From NCBI RefSeq assembly GCF_014207375.1, contig NZ_JACHEE010000003.1:372001-436000 (forward strand): a stretch of DNA of 64,000 nt, given 5' to 3'. Shown here in pieces: positions 18,856 through 27,498 of this stretch (positions are counted from its first letter, which is position 1; every line of letters begins with the position of its first letter). The position numbers and the translations under genes are program-made. The notes below the pieces were generated by a model, which saw only the letters and a list, made by a program, of their open reading frames with translations, did no database searches and was not told the DNA's origin. This DNA comes from Arthrobacter sp. AZCC_0090. Lineage in GTDB: Bacteria > Actinomycetota > Actinomycetes > Actinomycetales > Micrococcaceae.

Positions 18856-19249
18856 TATCGATAGGGGTGCCCATAGGCCGGATCTGACTGGATCGACAGT
18901 TAGCCGACTCGACTCTCTTAGACACCACTGGAACATCAATGTTGTAACGGCGCGTCGAAGAAAATACTTCGCGGAAAACTTGAAGTGTCCAACCCGCATG
19001 ATCGTCGCCAGTGCCCGCCCCGGACGCCGTCCGAATGCACTCGACCGATGACATCGGTATGGGGGACCGCGGCCGCTGGCCCTTCCGATTTTCGGCCGCG
19101 GTGCGGACATGGTCCTCGTTCTAGAGGTTCATGTGTGCCGCAGCGAGGAAGCCGGGTTTCCGCACGTATAAACTTTCATTAGAACGCCCCGGCGACCATT
19201 CGAGCCTCATGGCGCGGACTCCCGGGGCGACAGTCTTTCTCGATGGGTG
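18856..19249. other. Non-coding island left edge
   Basis: 394 bp after the mutM stop with no convincing gene on either strand. It is more AT-rich than the flanking core. I see no tRNA and no integrase remnant. Confidence 0.5.
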
Positions 19250-19450
19250 TCAGCGCAGGTCGCTGAAGGGGTCCAGCACGTTCTGCGCACCGTGCTTCGG
19301 GCAGGCGAACATGATCCGCCCCCCGATGTCGTCCATCGCGCCCGGCTCGGGCTCGCAGTCGCTACCGCAGACGGAGCAGGTTCTGTAGTCCTCATCCCGG
19401 GGCGCGCGGATCTCAAGGGCTTCGGGTCCGTCAAGGCGCTCGTAGCCCAT
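19250..19450 (-). CDS. Small Cys-rich (zinc-ribbon-like) hypothetical protein
   Basis: 66 aa from the ATG at 19450, preceded by GGAGG about 9 bases away; the frame upstream is low-complexity and not protein-like. Cysteines C25, C28, C32 and C50 with H53 (CSVCGSDC and ACPKHG) could bind one zinc ion. The acidic composition and the DPFSDLR tail suggest a soluble small protein. It is not recognisable as a named family. It lies in the island with no close partner. Confidence 0.5.
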   Translation of the reverse strand: MGYERLDGPEALEIRAPRDEDYRTCSVCGSDCEPEPGAMDDIGGRIMFACPKHGAQNVLDPFSDLR

Positions 19451-20033
19451 GGAGTGAGCCTCCGCGAGGTCTTCCCGCCAATGTCCTGGAATTCGCGACG
19501 CTGGGGTGGCAGCGAGAGTTAGCGGTCGCCAGACGGGCGTGAGAGCCCGTCGTCGAGAAATGGCTTTCGGTCTTTCGGCTCGGGCCATGACTGCTGGGCG
19601 TTCGTGTCGGCACTTCGCAGACCGCATTTGGACGCTTTCCGGGGGAGTGCCCGTGATGTGAGCGGGTGGCCTGCTCGGCGGGGTTCTTCGCGGCCGGACC
19701 GTTGGCGAGTGGCGGGGCGGCGACTGAGTACTGGGGTCCTGCATTTACACGGCACCGGCACGATTCGCGCGCATTGTCTTCCCAACATGCGCGCACCCCC
19801 GAGAGTATGCCCCTAAGTAATCATGTGATGTGTTCCCTGTAATGACGGGCATTTCTCACCATGCGGAGCAGTGCTCTTCGGGTAGACAGAGCGCTTTCCG
19901 AGCTCCTGCCCGGGGCTCGTCATGCACGACGTGCGACCTCAAAGCTGGGATGACGACTCAGCGACATCGCCGTGCTCTTCGCACTCGCAGAGGAGCCACA
20001 AGATGGGGTAGTGAAACTACCCGACTGCGATTC
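19451..20033. other. Non-coding island stretch
   Basis: 583 bp with several overlapping short frames but none with a ribosome site or family-like sequence. The only structure I see is a hairpin at 20006-20022. Confidence 0.45.
20006..20022 (-). terminator. Weak terminator-like hairpin after the 245-aa gene
   Basis: GGGTAGT-GAA-ACTACCC, a 7-bp perfect stem 11 bp beyond the stop codon of the minus-strand gene. There is no T-run, so termination is uncertain. Confidence 0.35.
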
Positions 20034-20771
20034 CTAATCCTCAGCGTCAGGATCGTCACCCGATGCCAGCTTCTGCCGCAGGTGGTCGATATAGTCCGTA
20101 CGGAGCACGTGCCGGGCTCGCGGGCGCTTCCCGCCGTTGATGTCCCGGACGTACTGCGCCAGCCGCTCCGGATTCTTGCCGGCCCACCCGTGAGCAAGGG
20201 CCCAGCCCTGCATGGCGTCGGCGTCCATCGGGATTCTGGCGTCGCGCAGCGCCAGGAGTACGCCGACGACCTGATCCTTCTCAAAGCCGGCCGATATCGT
20301 GTTGTTGTGCTTCACCGTAAGCGTCAGGCTTCTCAGAGCCTCCATGACGATCGGGTCGAGTTCGGCGGAGGGAGTCTTCCAGTCCGAGCCGTCGCCAAGA
20401 ATGTCCGGTTTCATCGCCGTGACCCACGAGCGGATTCGGTCGGCGTTCCAGGTGATGACGCAGATGGCGCGGATCCCGTGGCCGTAGCGCACCAGCTTCC
20501 CGATGTCGTCCATGTCCGGCCAAGCCATCAGCACCGGACCGGTACCTTGTGGCGTCCCGCCACCACGACCGGTGATATGCGACACATTGCTGTGTCGCTG
20601 CACGAGGCGCTCCAAGGCGTCGCAGTTGCTGAGGTTCGACTGTAGTGCCGTCCAGACAGAGAGCGTGTCATCCGTCTGCATGTGTTCGACGCACCAGTCG
20701 ATCGCCGCGCTGACGCCCTCGTCGTCGTAGCTCGCTACGGCCGTTGGGTAGTCGGTGTCTCGGTCAAACAT
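20034..20771 (-). CDS. Hypothetical protein of the island
   Basis: 245 aa, beginning MFDRDTDYPTAVASYDDEG. The ATG is preceded by AGGGGG. The sequence is balanced and protein-like: conserved-looking blocks are TDDTLSVWTALQSNLSNCDAL, VLMAWPDMDDIGKLVRYG and KDQVVGVLLALRDARIP. No transmembrane segment or catalytic motif is obvious. The repeated mid-region about a place or site (WPDMDD, ICVITW) gives no function. I do not recognise the family. It is transcribed away from the ImmA unit. Confidence 0.65.
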   Translation of the reverse strand: MFDRDTDYPTAVASYDDEGVSAAIDWCVEHMQTDDTLSVWTALQSNLSNCDALERLVQRHSNVSHITGRGGGTPQGTGPVLMAWPDMDDIGKLVRYGHGIRAICVITWNADRIRSWVTAMKPDILGDGSDWKTPSAELDPIVMEALRSLTLTVKHNNTISAGFEKDQVVGVLLALRDARIPMDADAMQGWALAHGWAGKNPERLAQYVRDINGGKRPRARHVLRTDYIDHLRQKLASGDDPDAED

Positions 20772-21096
20772 GTGTCCCCCTAATTGTGTCGTCGGGCTTA
20801 ACGCTAACCAGGAGGTCCGACAAGAACAGCGGTGTCACTCGTAGATGAAGCAGGCAGGACTCGCCGCCAAGAAGGCTCCGTATCTTCAGATGCGCGACTT
20901 TGGTCGAGTCGGCGTAACTCGTCTGCCACTGGACTGCAGTGAGGTACTGCCCGACCAACTGCCCCGTATCCCACGGAGACAGGCTCCGACACGCCGCGCG
21001 TTTTCCCTGAAGCACTCATGCGCGAATCGCGTGTCATACTGAAGTTTCGAACTGGCCGCGCCCGCGGCACCCGATGTCTGTTCAGGAGGCCCCGCC
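20772..21096. other. Divergent intergenic region
   Basis: 325 bp between the minus-strand 245-aa gene and the plus-strand 231-aa gene. It must hold promoters for both, but I cannot identify convincing -35/-10 pairs or an operator by eye. Confidence 0.4.
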
Positions 21097-21792
21097 GTGG
21101 TTCCAAACTCTACCGCCGATGCACTCGGACTCCATGCCCCCACCGTTCGTGGCCTGCTCATTGAGGCCGTGCGATCCCGGCATGGCCGTTTCGCGGAGGC
21201 GCACCAGATTTCGGGGTCCCGGTACGGGATGGGGTTTGGCAGCCAATGGCGGGACCTGCTCGATGACGCACATGAAGCACTGACCGGGCGAGGTTTCCGG
21301 TCGTACAAGCTGGATCCGGCCGGCTACAAGCTCCCCGTGGTCAACGACTGCCTCGTGTATCTGTGGAGGGTTCCGGAAACCGTTGACGCAGTTGCCTCGT
21401 TCGCGTCGAGTCCGACGAAGAGGAGCGGGTTCAGCGCTCAGCCCCTGGATCCGATGTTGTTCGACCCGGCCTTGTTGGCTGGTCCTGTGCCGGTCGAAGC
21501 TGCAGGCGAGGAGACTGAGCTCGAACGTGTCGTGCGGGAGGTCGGCGACACGATGCCGCTGGTGCTTGTCATGATCCAGTCGTCGCCGCATCAGCTGCAG
21601 TCGATCGAGTGGGCGATCGCCGAACTCAACCATACAACCGGCGAGGTCGAGCTTCGCGGGCATGAAACCATCTGGGAGCCGGAACTTGCCACCGCGGACG
21701 CGGCGTCCTTCGTCGAGTCGTTCGACAGTGGCATTCCGGTCGCGCCTGCCGTGGAGCTGCAGAAGCAGGAGGCGACGCAGCCGGATGCGTGA
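21097..21792 (+). CDS. Hypothetical protein, first gene of the ImmA-TIGR04141 unit
   Basis: 231 aa from a GTG preceded by CAGGAGG. The N-terminal half (RGLLIEAVRSRHGRFAEAH, GFGSQWRDLLDDAHEAL) is helical and the middle has LPVVNDCLVYLWRVPE. The C-terminal half looks acidic and partly disordered. No known domain recognised. The stop overlaps the start of the ImmA gene by 8 bp, so the two are translated together and probably work together. Confidence 0.7.
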   Translation: MVPNSTADALGLHAPTVRGLLIEAVRSRHGRFAEAHQISGSRYGMGFGSQWRDLLDDAHEALTGRGFRSYKLDPAGYKLPVVNDCLVYLWRVPETVDAVASFASSPTKRSGFSAQPLDPMLFDPALLAGPVPVEAAGEETELERVVREVGDTMPLVLVMIQSSPHQLQSIEWAIAELNHTTGEVELRGHETIWEPELATADAASFVESFDSGIPVAPAVELQKQEATQPDA

Positions 21793-22897
21793 GGACACCA
21801 CGAGCCTGTTCGACTTGCCCGGCTTTGGGCAGACGCATGGACGGTTTGAGCCGGCACGCCTGACCCAGGCCCGGGTTCGTGCAGGTGTAACTAAGGCAGA
21901 TATTGCCGCTGAGGTTGGGGTATCGGCCGCGGCGATCGGACAATACGAGGCTGGGGTCAACTCACCCCGCGCAGATGTACTCGACCGGTTGGCCCGGGCC
22001 CTGAACGTTCGTCCCGGTTTCTTTGGCATCGGTCGTCCTCTGGCACGTATCGATACTGTGAACGCCCACTTTCGGAGCTTGAGGTCCGCTCGCGTAGGCG
22101 ATCGGCAAAGGGCGCTGGTCACGGCGGCGATGGTGTGGGAACTGATGTTTGCCCTTGAGCGCTATGTGAAACTTCCCGAGGCTGATCTTCCTGCGGTGGC
22201 AGCAGGGACATCGCCTGCAGATGCTGCCGCCTTGTTGCGCAGGCATTGGGAACTGCCCGGCGGACCCGTCAAGCACCTCGTGGCCACGGCTGAGTCCCAT
22301 GGCATCCTGGTGACCGTTCGACCACTCGGTGAGATCGATGCGGTGGATGCGTTCTCGGTAGTGATTCTGGATCGCCCCCTCATCATCACGACGCCTCGCA
22401 GGAGCGAAAACGTCTTCCGGCACCGCTTTTCGATCGCGCACGAGATCGGGCACCTGCTGCTGCACACCGATTGCGGTGAGCACAGCGCGGCGATCGAGAA
22501 AGAGGCCGACGAGTTTGCTGCAGCATTCCTGACCCCCTCGTCCTCGATGGATGCAGCGCTCCCGCAGCGTCTCGACCTGGCAGCCCTGGACCGGCTCGGC
22601 AGGACTTGGGGTGTCTCGCCGCACTCGCTGATCCGCCGGATGGTCGAACGTGGCCGCACGACAGAGTCTTCAGCACGCCGGGCCTACCAGCGCCTGGCCG
22701 TGCTCGACGATCCCGATGCCGACCCGACCAGCTCCTACGCAGGAGAGGTTCCAACACTACTGAGGAAGGCCGCCGAGTTGGCCGGCGACAACGGGGCCGG
22801 AATACCCGCGCTTGCTGACGTCTTGAAGCTCAGCACCTCGCAGGTGCGGGATCTGCTCGGAATGGCAGATCAGCGCCCGGTTCTACGTATCGTCTAA
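21785..22897 (+). CDS. XRE-type HTH plus ImmA/IrrE metallopeptidase
   Basis: 370 aa. An N-terminal Cro/C1-type HTH (about 22-80: LTQARVRAGVTKADIAAEVGVSAAAI, YEAGVNSPR) is fused to an ImmA/IrrE (M78) zinc peptidase with the HEIGH motif at 219-223. Proteins of this design cleave repressors to switch on mobile-element or stress genes. The ATG at 21785 overlaps the previous gene. The next gene (TIGR04141) starts 27 bp downstream, so this is the middle of a three-gene unit. Its target is unknown; the upstream partner is one candidate. Confidence 0.88.
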   Translation: MREDTTSLFDLPGFGQTHGRFEPARLTQARVRAGVTKADIAAEVGVSAAAIGQYEAGVNSPRADVLDRLARALNVRPGFFGIGRPLARIDTVNAHFRSLRSARVGDRQRALVTAAMVWELMFALERYVKLPEADLPAVAAGTSPADAAALLRRHWELPGGPVKHLVATAESHGILVTVRPLGEIDAVDAFSVVILDRPLIITTPRRSENVFRHRFSIAHEIGHLLLHTDCGEHSAAIEKEADEFAAAFLTPSSSMDAALPQRLDLAALDRLGRTWGVSPHSLIRRMVERGRTTESSARRAYQRLAVLDDPDADPTSSYAGEVPTLLRKAAELAGDNGAGIPALADVLKLSTSQVRDLLGMADQRPVLRIV

Positions 22898-22924
22898 GGC
22901 GTCATATTCAACAGGGGAGTGAAG

Positions 22925-24577
22925 ATGGTCGAGAAAAAGCAGTCGGGAAGACGCACTACGATTTACCGCTTGACAGGGATCTCGGACTTCGAGGATGCGA
23001 TCCGCCGCAAGTACCTCGATCGGGAGGGCTTCGATCACCGGAGCGTCGAGGTGGGGAAGCGACCTGCCTACTTGGTGGCAGGTGCCATGTCCAAGGACAC
23101 GGCGGATTGGTGCTCGACGGTGACGGCTCTCACCGGAGACACCGTCGAGATTAGCGGCGTCACGCCAGCGGGCGTGCTGTTGGTGAGGCCGAGCGGGGAC
23201 CAAGTGGCAGAAGGCGGCATCGCCTATGCACTGAGCTACGGGATGGGCTTCCAGCTGCTCGAGCCCAGCAGAATAGACAACCTGTTTGGGCAGCGCATCG
23301 CGATCCGGGCAGCGGATCCGGGTAAGCTGCGCTCCCTCACAGTCACCACGATGGACGAGCGCTCGCGGACGTCGCGCGCGACCATCCCGCAGGGCGATGG
23401 CCTGTTGGGCTTCGGCGTCGGTGATGTCGGGGAGGCCGTCAGCCGGATCGTTGCGATCGCGGATTTGCCGAACCTCCCCCGATCTGCTGGCGAACCCCTA
23501 CAGATCCGGGGATCGGACGCACTCAACGTCCCGCTGGGCCTCACCGCTGAGGAGGTGCTCGCGGATCTGGATGTGCTGGAGGACCTGCTCGCGGCTGACC
23601 CCCTCCCGTCCCTCAAGATCCTCGAGCAGCTGGCGGCGGTGAAGAACCCTGAAACGAGAGAGCGGCTAGACGAGCTCCTTTCGAGCGCCTTGGACGGCGT
23701 CGGCGGCAACGTCGGACTGGCGTGGCCTCACGAAAGGGTGGACGAGAACGGCACTCCGGACTCGTGGGTCCCTACCGGACTGTGGCCACGCGGGCGGAAC
23801 GGTGTTCGTCCGGGGCACCCAGAGTGGTCGGAGATACGAGCAGCGCTGGATGAGCTTCCTGCCGGGAGGCGCCTGGCCCGTCTGGACTCCGCGTCCATAC
23901 AGCTGTGCCGTGACGCGGAAGGGGAACAGCCGATCAGCCAGGCAATCCCTCTCAGGCGGTGGGTCGCGTTCGAGGGCGACCTCGACGGCCGGACCTACGC
24001 GCTCTACGACGGCTCCTGGTATCAGATCCACCACGACTACGTCGAGAACATCAACCGGATGACCAAAGAGCTCTTCGATCGCCCGGTAGACGATCTGGAT
24101 TTCCCGGAATGGCACGTTGCCGATGACGAGGAAGCGTACAACAAGGCTCTGGCCGCCGCGCTGGGAGGGGTCTGCCTCGATCGGAAGCTGATCACCACTG
24201 ACCTCCACCGCCGAGGGATCGAAGCGTGCGACGTATATCTTCCGGACGCGACGCTGATCCATGTGAAGAAGACCGAGAAGTCTGCTGCCGCGAGTCATCT
24301 CCTGGCGCAGGCGCTCGTGTCCGCGGACGCTCTGTGCAACGATGCTCAGGCGAGGGAGAAGCTGCGAAGCAGAATCAAGGCGCTTGGCGGTAACGCTGAT
24401 GGGCTGGCGTCGAAGCCCTTGAGGGTCGTGCTAGCCATGCATCGGGGTGAGGGGAAACCGGTGACTGCGGAAACCCTTTTCACTTTCATAAAGGTTAACT
24501 TGGTCAGGCAGGCGGCGTCGCTCGAGGAGCGAAGTGTTTCGGTGCGTGTGGTGTCGATCGAAGGAGCCAGCGCCTGA
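22925..24577 (+). CDS. TIGR04141 / DUF6119 family sporadically distributed protein
   Basis: 550 aa from the ATG at 22925, with GGGGAG seven bases before it; a GTG at 22919 is too close to that site. The sequence TTIYRLTGISDFEDAIRRKY near the N-terminus, then AYALSYGMGFQLLE, and the C-terminal block VCLDRKLITTDLHRRGIEACDVYLPD with LIHVKKTEKSAAASHLLAQALVSADAL are what I associate with TIGR04141. Members occur patchily, usually on mobile regions; no biochemical role is established. Genomic setting here (defence island, ImmA partner) suggests a defence or toxin-like function, which is inference. Confidence 0.8.
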   Translation: MVEKKQSGRRTTIYRLTGISDFEDAIRRKYLDREGFDHRSVEVGKRPAYLVAGAMSKDTADWCSTVTALTGDTVEISGVTPAGVLLVRPSGDQVAEGGIAYALSYGMGFQLLEPSRIDNLFGQRIAIRAADPGKLRSLTVTTMDERSRTSRATIPQGDGLLGFGVGDVGEAVSRIVAIADLPNLPRSAGEPLQIRGSDALNVPLGLTAEEVLADLDVLEDLLAADPLPSLKILEQLAAVKNPETRERLDELLSSALDGVGGNVGLAWPHERVDENGTPDSWVPTGLWPRGRNGVRPGHPEWSEIRAALDELPAGRRLARLDSASIQLCRDAEGEQPISQAIPLRRWVAFEGDLDGRTYALYDGSWYQIHHDYVENINRMTKELFDRPVDDLDFPEWHVADDEEAYNKALAAALGGVCLDRKLITTDLHRRGIEACDVYLPDATLIHVKKTEKSAAASHLLAQALVSADALCNDAQAREKLRSRIKALGGNADGLASKPLRVVLAMHRGEGKPVTAETLFTFIKVNLVRQAASLEERSVSVRVVSIEGASA

Positions 24578-24634
24578 ACCATGGCTTAGGAGGTCCCGCC
24601 GTGCAAGGCTCTGCAGGATATCGTGGGTTACCTG

Positions 24635-25483
24635 CTACGTGCCCAGACGCCACTCAGGTTCGACCCACCTTGAAGTCCAGTCAAGGGGCTCGCTCAAAGA
24701 AGCGACGCGGCTGAACTCCTCGAAGTACGAATGGGCGATGGCTGCGTCGTGGATCACCACGGCATTCTCGAACGAGAAGCCGGCGTTCCTGGTGAAGTTG
24801 AAGGAACCCGTCCAGACGCTCTCGGCCTCGAGAGCGATGGAGTCAGCCATCTCCAAGCCCTGCACGACGTCGCCCGGAACTACCGTCGGGCGGAGACGGA
24901 CCAAGAATTTGTGGTGCATGCGCGGGCTGGCCGCCTTCCGCTCCGAGTTGTGGTTGCCGACGCAACGAACGCCATCGATCCCGCTCAGCCTCAACGTCGA
25001 CATGCTCCTGAGGGGTTCCGGGAACCACCAGCGCATCCACGGGTTGTCAATGTTGTCATACCGCTGGTGCAACCGGTCTTTCCAGTCGTCACCCTTGGTG
25101 CCCAGGTCGGGCCGGAGAAAGTCTTCCTTCTGGACGACCAGGGCCCCGTCGATCTTGGCGAGCTCGTCCAGGACCTCCAGATCGGTTAGCCATGCAACAC
25201 ATCCGACCACGGCTTCGGAGCCGCGGATGAAATCGACAAGAGGTTCTTTCACGTCTCCGAAGTGGGAATTCACGCGCGGACCAGACGAGGAGGCTCCTCG
25301 GGTGCGCTGGTCCCACTCGAAGTCGCTCGGCTCGTCAATATCTGGCCGTAGATCATGCAGAGACCGCTGGCCTGGATTTTCTGGTGATGGTTGACTGAAC
25401 AATCGCCCTCCTCGTTGTTCGGCGGTCAGCCATCTATCGTCTGCTGTCCGGGCCGAGGCCATTAGTGCTAAACGCATTCTCAC
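24635..25483 (-). CDS. Phospholipase D-like domain protein
   Basis: 282 aa. It has one HKD-type half site: H190-x-K192 in MHHKFLV, followed by GSFN (226-229) in WTGSFNFTRNAGFSFENAVV. This is the arrangement of PLD-superfamily nucleases and helicase-linked PLD domains. The N-terminal region has VGCVAWLTDLEVLDELAK, typical of the first strands. A single HKD half implies dimerisation to form the active site. Start uncertain: GTG 25483 or ATG 25477, neither with a good ribosome site. It is convergent with the TIGR04141 gene and lies between that unit and Wadjet. Confidence 0.75.
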   Translation of the reverse strand: MRMRLALMASARTADDRWLTAEQRGGRLFSQPSPENPGQRSLHDLRPDIDEPSDFEWDQRTRGASSSGPRVNSHFGDVKEPLVDFIRGSEAVVGCVAWLTDLEVLDELAKIDGALVVQKEDFLRPDLGTKGDDWKDRLHQRYDNIDNPWMRWWFPEPLRSMSTLRLSGIDGVRCVGNHNSERKAASPRMHHKFLVRLRPTVVPGDVVQGLEMADSIALEAESVWTGSFNFTRNAGFSFENAVVIHDAAIAHSYFEEFSRVASLSEPLDWTSRWVEPEWRLGT

Positions 25484-26043
25484 ATGTCCGACGATCGCCG
25501 GGAATCAATGCGGCTCATCGGATTTGAGGGTGTAGCTCCTGTCGGCCTTTGGGCGGAGGCCGGGAGGGCCTTGAGGAGTCTTGGTCGCGAAGCTCCGGCC
25601 GTCGGCGCGTATGGTGGGGCGATGGGCTCGATCGGTCATGACCGTCGAAAGTAGCTCGGTGTTGGCCGTTTCGGTTTGGGTGTCGCCGTCGTCTTGGGTG
25701 CCATCTCGGGCCTCTACGGATCGACTTTCGGCTCCTTCAGGGCGATCTTCGTCGGCGTGATCGTGGCCGCCGTCGGCGAGTTCGCGGGTTTGACGTTACG
25801 CGGCACAACGCGTGCGGTGCTCGCTTTCGGCATCACCGTGGTCATCGGGGCCTTCGGCTACATCCTTCTGGGAATCTAACTATGTATGTGAGAAAGCATG
25901 CGGGCGGTGGCCGATTTTCCGTCAAACATGTGCGCGGTGTTCATCGCACAGACCTCGCCACTTGGATGGTAGCTGCCGAGTTTTCCGGACCGCATCGCGG
26001 CCTTGTCGGCAAGAATGTCGGTGCCGCCCGAGATAATACCGGT
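25484..26043. other. Intergenic region upstream of jetA
   Basis: 560 bp between the PLD gene and jetA. It holds one possible small membrane protein (25676-25879) and a -10-like element just before jetA. A 56-codon frame from 25484 to a TAG at 25652 is in phase with that membrane protein but has no ribosome site. Confidence 0.45.
25676..25879 (+). CDS. Possible small two-TM membrane protein
   Basis: 67 aa from a TTG. Two long hydrophobic segments (VAVVLGAISGLYG... AIFVGVIVAAVGEFAGL, and AVLAFGITVVIGAFGYILLGI) are separated by TLRGTTR. No ribosome site is seen and the frame is opened by an in-frame TAG at 25652. The composition is convincing for a membrane peptide but expression is not supported. 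It could be a relic. Confidence 0.3.
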   Translation: MGVAVVLGAISGLYGSTFGSFRAIFVGVIVAAVGEFAGLTLRGTTRAVLAFGITVVIGAFGYILLGI

Positions 26044-26044
26044 A
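26032..26044 (+). promoter_or_regulatory. -10-like element immediately before jetA (leaderless start)
   Basis: GATAAT (26032-26037) lies exactly six bases before the jetA ATG and no Shine-Dalgarno is present. Transcription would begin at or next to the A of ATG. A matching -35 is not clear. Confidence 0.45.
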
Positions 26045-27498
26045 TGTCAGCTCTCGCCTCCGCGCTTGCCTACAAGCGCCTCCTCGATGACAACGCGACG
26101 CTCAGAATGCTTCGCGCCGATCATGTGGCGGTCTCGGCTGCCCTCCTATCGGCGCATCTCGGGTCCCCAGGCATCCGTCTGACTTCCGAGGACCTGTATG
26201 AGGTGATCGATGCCGATCTCGAGGAGCTTCGCCCGCATTTCGAGCTGCCCAAGACCGCCAAGGCGTACTGTGACGACTGGCGGAATGCGTCTTTTCTCAT
26301 CCGGCGTCCCGCGACCGAAGCGCGCGGAGAGACGTACGAGCTCTCCTCAGATGCCTTGAGCGCGATTCGCGTCCTGGACCAACTCGAAACTCCCCGATCA
26401 ACGGTCACAGAGTCACGGCTGGTCAGCTTGGCGGCTGGCTTACGACAACTCGCCGTCGACACCGACCCCGATGCCACACGGCGGCTCGAGGCGCTCCACC
26501 AGGAGCGCGAGCGCATAGACGCCGAAATTGCACGCATCCGCGACGGAGAGTTCGCCGTCCTCGATGAGCGGCGCGCGCTCGAACGCGTCACCGATATCCT
26601 GCTGCAAGCGCAGGATCTTCCTGCCGATTTCGCCCGGGTGCGCGCCCGATTCGAGCAGCTCAACCATGAGTTGAGGGTCAGCATCGTCAATACCGACGAC
26701 ACGCAGAGCACCGTGCTTGACGATGTCTTCCGAGGTGTTGACCTGATTGAGTCGTCCAACGAAGGCCGCACCTTCACTGCGTTCTCCGCCCTCATTCGTG
26801 ACCCTGAGCGTTCTGCAGCGTTCGACACGGATGTTGCGGCTGTCCTCGATCGCGACTTCGCGGATCGGCTCGCCCCGGAGGCAAGGCGGGCATTGCGCAC
26901 GCTAGTCCGCGAGCTGAAGGCCGGCAGTCGCGAGGTGCACGGGGTGCTCACCGAGTTCGCGCGCGGGCTGCGGCGCTACGTTCACTCACAGGAGTTCCAG
27001 CGCGATCGCGCGCTCCGCGGGGTGCTGCAGGAGGCGCTGGCCGCTGCGGTCGCCGCGAGCAAGAGGATCCGCCCGTACGCCGACACCGGCATCGAGGTTG
27101 AGCTCTCGGCCATGCGCCTCTTCAGCGTGGGCGAAATGATCGCCGACGACCCCTCCGAATTCGACACCGGGGCGAGGCTCGCCGACGACGAACCCGGCAT
27201 CATCGACTTCGAAAAGCTGGCGGCCATTGCCCGTGAGAGCGAGATCGACTTCGCTGAGCTGATACGCAATGTGAACGAGCTGGTAGCAGGGTCGGCGCCC
27301 ATGACCGTTTCCGAGATCCTCGCCTTCCGCCCGGCCACACAGGGACTCGCGAGCATCATCGGCCTGCTCTCACTCGCCACCCGGCACGGACAGGTGCGGC
27401 GCGGCGAAACCGAGCGCCTGACATGGCAGGGGGCCGACGGGATACGTCGACACGCCGACGTCGACACGCACATTTTCACGGAGAGGATCGAAGGGTGA
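26044..27498 (+). CDS. jetA: Wadjet JetA (DUF3375), MukF/kleisin-like subunit
   Basis: 484 aa from ATG 26044. The frame is open for 54 codons further upstream but that part does not look like protein. The DUF3375 pattern is seen: SALASALAYKRLLDDNATLRMLRADHV at the N-terminus, LSAHLG and YCDDWRNASFLIRRPATEARGETYELS (winged-helix region), then coiled-coil (ERERIDAEIARIRDGE) and VFRGVDLIESSNEGRTFTAF. In Wadjet type I, JetA bridges the SMC-like JetC heads, and the complex extrudes and recognises small circular DNA. jetB begins in a GTGA overlap with this stop. Confidence 0.92.
   Translation: MSALASALAYKRLLDDNATLRMLRADHVAVSAALLSAHLGSPGIRLTSEDLYEVIDADLEELRPHFELPKTAKAYCDDWRNASFLIRRPATEARGETYELSSDALSAIRVLDQLETPRSTVTESRLVSLAAGLRQLAVDTDPDATRRLEALHQERERIDAEIARIRDGEFAVLDERRALERVTDILLQAQDLPADFARVRARFEQLNHELRVSIVNTDDTQSTVLDDVFRGVDLIESSNEGRTFTAFSALIRDPERSAAFDTDVAAVLDRDFADRLAPEARRALRTLVRELKAGSREVHGVLTEFARGLRRYVHSQEFQRDRALRGVLQEALAAAVAASKRIRPYADTGIEVELSAMRLFSVGEMIADDPSEFDTGARLADDEPGIIDFEKLAAIARESEIDFAELIRNVNELVAGSAPMTVSEILAFRPATQGLASIIGLLSLATRHGQVRRGETERLTWQGADGIRRHADVDTHIFTERIEG

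Noticed and set aside
25882..26043. Upstream extension of jetA by 54 codons
   Set aside because: The extra residues do not look like the family N-terminus, and the -10-like element lies within this stretch just before the ATG at 26044.
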